From Hevea brasiliensis (Eukaryota; Streptophyta; Magnoliopsida; Malpighiales; Euphorbiaceae), in assembly GCF_030052815.1 (NCBI RefSeq), contig NC_079496.1, forward strand, positions 72,219,652-72,283,651: a DNA stretch of 64,000 bases, in the 5' to 3' direction. The notes beneath the pieces were generated by a model. The model did no database searches and was not told the origin of the DNA. It saw only the letters and a list, made by a program, of their open reading frames with translations. The position numbers and the translations under genes were made by a program. Each line of letters starts with the position of its first letter. Within the stretch, counting starts at the first letter, position 1. Below, piece by piece: positions 59,291 to 64,000 of the stretch.

Positions 59291-59820
59291 ATTTATCCCC
59301 AAAATTAGCTTATTAAAATTATAAATTTTAATTGTGTCATAAGGATAATTAAACTTAGATTTTTATTCCCTTTTTTTTTTTACATTTACACTTAATTTTT
59401 CCTTTTAATTAAGTAATTAAATTTAACTATCAAAAGCTCATAAGTCTTTCATTTTAATTTTGTCATAATGGAAATGAAAGTTTAAGTTTTCATTTCTTAA
59501 ATTTTCCCTTACATATTTTTACTTGAATTTTTCTTCAATTTTTATCCCATAATTCAATTCATTAATTTCATTTAATTTAATTGACATTTTGGTCAAAAGT
59601 CAACTCTTGAGGTGAATTGACCAAAATGCCCCTCATCGGGTCATAATCCTTCTTTTTATAATACCCGATGAGTCCTTAGTTTTTTTTGTTCACTAGAATT
59701 TTTATTGTGTCTATCTCAATTAATTTTCTATTTATTTTTGGTCCTCAAGGTGTCTTTGAATAGTATTAGTCACGGACCAAAAATGGTATTATTCATAACT
59801 CGGAGGTTCGGGGTGTTACA

Positions 59821-59836
59821 ATTCTCTCCTCCTTAA
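59821..59836 (-). other. Polypurine tract of element E
   Basis: On the minus strand it reads AAGGAGGAGAGAAT, adjacent to the LTR. Confidence 0.7.
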
Positions 59837-59868
59837 AAATAAATTTCGTCCTTGAAATTTACCTGGTC

Positions 59869-60428
59869 TCAGTCTCTGAATAATTGTCGGTGCTGTCTCC
59901 TCATGTCCTCCTCACGCTCCCATGTAGCCTCCTAGCCTGAATGATGGTTCCACAGCACTTTGACTAGAGGTATTTGTTTGTTCCTCAGCTGCTTCACCTT
60001 ATGTGCCAAGATCTTTATGGGCTCTTCATCATATGTCAGGTCTGGATTCACCTCAATCTCCTCTATTAGCAAAATGTGAGAGGGGTCTAATCTGTACCTC
60101 CTTAACATGGAGACATGGAAGACATTGTGAATCATTTCCAACTCCGGAGGCAATGCAAGTCTATATGCCAATGGACCCACTCTTTCCAGAACCTCACATG
60201 ACCCAATGAAGCGAGGACTTAGTTTCCCCTTTCTACCAAACCTCATGATCCTCTTCCATGGGGAAACTTTTAGGAACACCTTGTCACCCATGCTATACCT
60301 AATATCTCTTCTCTTTAGGTCAATGTAGGACTTCTGTCAATCCGTTGCAACTTTGAGTCGGTCTCTAATGAGCTTAACCTTTTCTTCTATCTGTTGCACT
60401 AATTCTAGACCAAACAACTTCCTCTCGC
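59869..60428 (-). pseudogene. Element E integrase C-terminal part and chromodomain-like tail
   Basis: The minus-strand frame reads GDKVFLKVSPWKRIMRFGRK, LSPRFIGSCEVLERVGPLAYRL and FHVSMLRRYRLDPSH, then LRNKQIPLVKVLWNHHSG. A TAG follows at 59932, at the same CAG codon as in C, and the tail ends in TGA at 59869-59871. A stop in the DRQK-like stretch lies near 60335. The upstream side is cut by element F at 60429. Confidence 0.87.
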
Positions 60429-63400
60429 TGTGACACCCCTTACCCGTCTACAGTATATCCGAGTAAGTTATGTCACACGGTGTACCGGAACACTCTATTT
60501 TATCTTAATTAATTTTTTTTATCATAGTTTTGAATATAACTTGTGAAATATAATTCATTTAAGTCATTCATTGAAATTATAATTTATTTGAGGTTCTGAA
60601 AATTTTATAGAAAATCCGGCAAAGTACCGGCTAAAAATGGAGAAAACAGTTCTTCGGAACCTGTGAAAAACACTTCCAAAATCATTTCCAAACAATCCCA
60701 ACTCCATTTCATCAACAAAGTCTCAATATGATTTTCAACAACATTTCCATCACTCAAAGATTCATTTCTCATGGTACTCATATACAAACAATAAATAAAT
60801 ACTCGAATTTTCCATTCATAACCACAATTTTCATTATATACATGAACATCAAAATACATTACATAAGTTCAATTACATATAAGAAAATAAAAGTTAGTTA
60901 CAAAATACCAAAATGAAACCTAGTGTCCTACCAATGCACTGTAGATGGTGAGGCGACACGGACACTATGCAGAGCTACAGGAGGTCTCACCCAGTCTGCG
61001 GTCTACTGGGCTCTCGGTCAGTATCTCCAGAACCTACGCATGGCAAAAAGCAACGCGCTAAGCAATAATGCTTAGTGGTGCAATAATAAAATAAAAGGAA
61101 ATAACAGAAGATAATTATGTATTGAATGTATCGATGTCTTACTTGTTTTGTACTTGTTATATTCATTATTTCATTAAATTTATCCACTTTCATTTTTGGT
61201 TGCCCAAGTAACCTATCTTTGGACGATCGATGGATAAGCGGGTAACCGGCACTCGGTATCTAGTACCTCGGGCCGTCATACCATCGGTCACATATGCATC
61301 TCCCGGTGTGCAACAGAACAGCTAATAAACTGTAATGACAATAGGCACAAGGCCAAATATCAACACAATGTCAGAATGGCTAAAAGCCATGAAATCACAG
61401 AATGGCATAATGCCATGTGCAGTACTGCTAACTGAACCCTATTGGCATGCCAAACTATCCAAACCAATCTTGTTAGGTATACTAGGGCATTTGATACTTT
61501 TAAATTCTTCAATTTTTGAATTTCAAGTTTTGGTGTCACAACAAAAATGTTAACTTTTGCATAGAAAATAGGTACATTGGTTTTAACACTCCCAATGTAC
61601 CACATTTTGCATTTAAAACTTGTTGGAAATAATCACCAATACCATTCCTAAGCTTAAAACTAAGGGAGCAGAATTTTCAGTTTTTGTACCCTAATTTACT
61701 ATTCCATTAGTTACTGTTGCAATGGGAATTTGAGAAAGTGATAAACATGAAAGTTGTTCCTTATTTTGTCTAGTTGAATTTCTTTTTTTGAATCACTTCA
61801 TTTGGAGTTTTTTAGCTCCAGTTATGGTCCAAAAACCATAGCTGGCCGGATTGAAAAATTGCAGAACTGACCATATCTACAGTGCAGTGAACAGTGACTG
61901 AAACTGCCTTGTTGGATAGGTTCTGGTCATAATTTGGGGTAGGTTTCTTCATGAAAGTTTTTGGTCTATATCTTAACTTGTTGCTGCAAAACTTTCAGGT
62001 CAATTGGGGCATTCTAAAATGAGTTATGGCCAAATGAACAATTACTGTTCATTTGGTCATTCTGCAGAATCTGGTTGCAGGACATCCGGATTAGGGCCAG
62101 TTTTGGGTCCACTTGCTTTGGTCTTTTGGGCATGGTTTCTGCACCAAAATTGTGCCATTATGTGTCTAGTTTCATGTCCAATTAGCCAAACACCAATTGA
62201 ACCTACACAGCCAAAGTTATGGCTGTCCAAGCAGGCTGGACTCATAGCCACCCTGCTGGTTACACTAGGCAGCATACCAAATCAGTTTGCAAAGCCATAA
62301 TTCACTTCAAGTTGTGGTCAATTTCCCTCAAATGGTCGCTAATTGACCATTAAAATGTTCATTTACCATTACATAAGCAAAGTCCAAGTTTCTCTCCCAA
62401 AACCCTAATTTCCCATTTCAATTCACACCACACACCTTAGTTAAACACTTTCATTCATTACATATATATATATACACTTTAAACACCCTCTCTAGTCCAC
62501 TCAAAGCCCATCAAAACAATCAAAATCATGACCCTCATTAGGCTGTCGAATTCAATGGGGTACATATACCTAAGTTTTAATTCATTTAAGTTACACTTTC
62601 ATACTCATTTTAAGTCCCTAACATGGAATAAGAGAGATATATACATAAATAAGCACTAACCTTGAATGGGGCAGAATTTTCTCAAGCTTAAACTTCACTT
62701 TCTTTCCTTTTCTAGGCTGCCAAACACTTTAACAGGGTTGGGTGACCAATTTTAGTGAAGGGACCTAAGGGTTTTGGGGTAAGGTTAGAGAGATCTTTAA
62801 GCTAAAATGAAGAAGAGAAATGGAGGGCTTTCATGGCTATGTGGTGCGGCTGGAATGAGGGAAGAAGATGGCTGATGGCTTTTTAATTTTTTCCTTCATT
62901 TTATCCTCTTTTAAGTGGTATTTAATAGCTTGTTAAAATTTGATTGGTTGGGAGTAAGTAAATGACATCATGTGATGTCATTATCCCTAATTTCCCTTAT
63001 TTTTCTTTTCTTTTCTTTTCTACTAACTTTAAATTAATTTTTTATCAACATTAATTCATAATTTATGTCATAATAATTATTTACTCAACTGGACAAGTCG
63101 GCCAAAAATCGTCTCTGAAGACGAAATGACCAAAATGCCCTCCGTTTGGCTTAACCGGTCAAAATTGTCTGTACCGATTGAAAAATTTTTCTAAATATTT
63201 TCTTGGCATTCTAATGCCATAGGAACCTCTATGACCCTTCTCTGGAGTCCCAAAAATTATTTTATGAATTTTTCCCTGGGTCTAGGGCTCCTAGTTGCGA
63301 GAATAGCAACTTCCCTCTGGGTTACCCATCGCTTGGGCACCGGCTCATTTAACTTGGTTGTATTTTATTTCTAAAATTTTTACTAAATTTTTCTTATTAA

Positions 63401-63522
63401 TATTTTAGTTAATTATGGTTCCTCACTTTAGTTTAAATATTTTTTCGAACGTTCTAGCTGTCCGACCATTAATCGTCACCTAATAAGAGAATGTACGGAG
63501 TTGCTATAGGGAGGGTGTTACA
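60429..63522 (-). repeat. Element F 3' LTR (3094 bp)
   Basis: The ends read TGTGACACCCCTTACCCG and GAGGGTGTTACA on the + strand. Reverse-complemented, both ends align with D. It contains an AT run near 62462 and no supported gene. Confidence 0.88.
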
Positions 63523-64000
63523 ACTCTTCCCCTCTAATTTAAATTTCATCCTCGAAATTTTACCTGATGCAAACAGTTGAGGGAACTGTTGCCTCATCGT
63601 CTCTTCACTTTCCCATGTTGCCTCCTCGGTGTTGTGGTGCCTGCAAAGCACTTTCACCAGTGAAATCTGCTTATTCCTCAATTCTTTCACTTGCCGAGCC
63701 AAAATCCGTATGGGTTCTTCCTCATATGTCAAATCCGGTTGTACTTTAATTTCTTCCATGGAGATGACATGTGAAGGATCTGAGCGGTATCTTCTTAGCA
63801 TAGACACGTGGAACACATTGTGGATCTTGTCCAGCTCTGGTGGTAAAGCTAGCCTATAGGCCACTGGACCCACACGTTCAATGACTTCATATGGACCAAT
63901 GAACCTAGGGCTTAACTTACCTTTTCTTCCAAACCTCAGTACTTTTTTCCATGGTGACACCTTGAGGAACACTTTGTCGCCAACCGCATATTCTATTTCT
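63469..64000 (-). pseudogene. Element F integrase C-terminal part and chromodomain-like tail (partial)
   Basis: The frame enters from the right edge (EIEYAVGDKVFLKVSPWKK type) and is open through LSPRFIGPYEVIERVGPVAYRL, LRNKQISLVKVL and EEATWESEETMRQQFPQLF. The two codons that are TAG in other copies are Gln and Glu here. The frame does not stop at the purine tract but continues about 18 codons into the 3' LTR, ending at 63469. It is the least damaged pol end in the window, so F may be relatively young. Typed as pseudogene because the rest cannot be seen. Confidence 0.8.
63523..63536 (-). other. Polypurine tract of element F
   Basis: On the minus strand it reads TTAGAGGGGAAGAGT next to the LTR, and here it also lies within the extended pol frame. 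Confidence 0.65.

Larger units (their letters stand above)
56419..59820 (-). repeat. Element E 3' LTR (3402 bp)
   Basis: On the + strand it starts TGTCACACCCTATCCC and ends GGGGTGTTACA. It contains a near-duplicate of about 105 bases at 58010 and 58207 (196 bases apart), a GA-rich run (59179-59212) and an AT dinucleotide run (59266-59290). No gene is supported; 56640-56951 is an unconserved open frame. Confidence 0.88.
1..64000 (+). mobile_element. Element A: outermost Tekay-like Ty3/gypsy retrotransposon, split by later insertions
   Basis: A is the host of the whole nest. Its own DNA in the window is 1-3961 and 55533-56418; everything between is element B and everything after is element E. 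Seen: an LTR end finishing in GTGACA at 196, an initiator-Met type primer site at 205, then gag, protease, reverse transcriptase, RNase H and the start of integrase on the + strand. The integrase stops at 3961 after the CTACC target site and resumes without loss at 55538. Its LTR end closely resembles that of element C, so A and C look like one family. Neither outer end of A is visible, so its own target duplication cannot be checked. The element is inactive: the reading frame carries many stops, a frameshift and two insertions. Confidence 0.9.
56419..64000 (-). mobile_element. Element E: minus-strand Tekay-like retrotransposon in A (partial)
   Basis: E enters A integrase after AGTAG (56414-56418). 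A complete 3' LTR, purine tract and the last part of pol are visible; the rest is displaced by element F and lies beyond the window. Pol is of the same general type as A-C but diverged, and the LTR differs from theirs in sequence except for the ends and some internal modules. Confidence 0.85.
60429..64000 (-). mobile_element. Element F: minus-strand retrotransposon inside E (partial)
   Basis: It starts with TGTGACACCCC after CTCGC (60424-60428), a candidate target duplication whose partner is outside the window. The 3' LTR, purine tract and the last part of pol are visible. Its LTR is of the same family as solo LTR D. Confidence 0.87.

Noticed and set aside
1..64000. Host protein-coding genes, tRNA or rRNA genes
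   Set aside because: All sequence is assigned to nested elements, and no independent gene signature was seen on either strand.

Overview
The window is nuclear DNA of a flowering plant, most likely a eudicot; the species cannot be read from it. I find no host gene, tRNA, rRNA, CRISPR array or bacterial feature. Every base can be assigned to nested LTR retrotransposons of the Ty3/gypsy group. The evidence for plant origin is the lineage signatures: chromovirus (Tekay/Del-like) polyproteins with a chromodomain tail and an initiator-Met primer site, and one very large Tat/Ogre-type element with an extra ORF1, a G-patch, a second archaeal-type RNase H and giant LTRs.

Layout. Element A (+, Tekay-like) is the oldest host: its 5' LTR end is at 1-196, its gag-pol runs 386-3961 and resumes at 55533-56418. 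Element B (-, Tekay-like) sits at 3962-55532 inside the A integrase, flanked by CTACC. Element C (+, Tekay-like) sits at 13750-53208 inside the 5' LTR of B, flanked by TAGTT. Two elements lie inside the 5' LTR of C: D, a solo LTR (15553-19064, flanked by AAATT), and G, the Tat/Ogre element (20025-43646, flanked by ATGTG/ATGTC). Element E (-) entered A at 56419, and element F (-) entered E at 60429; both run off the right edge. The nest is four levels deep (A>B>C>D or G), plus a separate A>E>F stack. The duplications fix the order of insertion.

The Tekay-like copies are decayed. Gag-pol is broken mostly by in-frame stops, many of the CAG-to-TAG kind expected from deamination of methylated CHG sites, and in C the protease and reverse transcriptase catalytic residues are altered. 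G is younger in the order of events but also carries stops and frameshifts.

The most unusual part is G. Each of its LTRs (5657 and 6074 bp) carries an antisense gene for a roughly 630-residue protein with a region resembling the 'putative gypsy type transposon' domain, preceded by its own TATA box, and a second shorter antisense ORF. G also has a clear candidate intron between protease and reverse transcriptase that joins the two reading frames, a leader hairpin inside a second candidate intron, nine short stem-loop repeats in the 3' untranslated region and a 60-bp minisatellite next to the polypurine tract.
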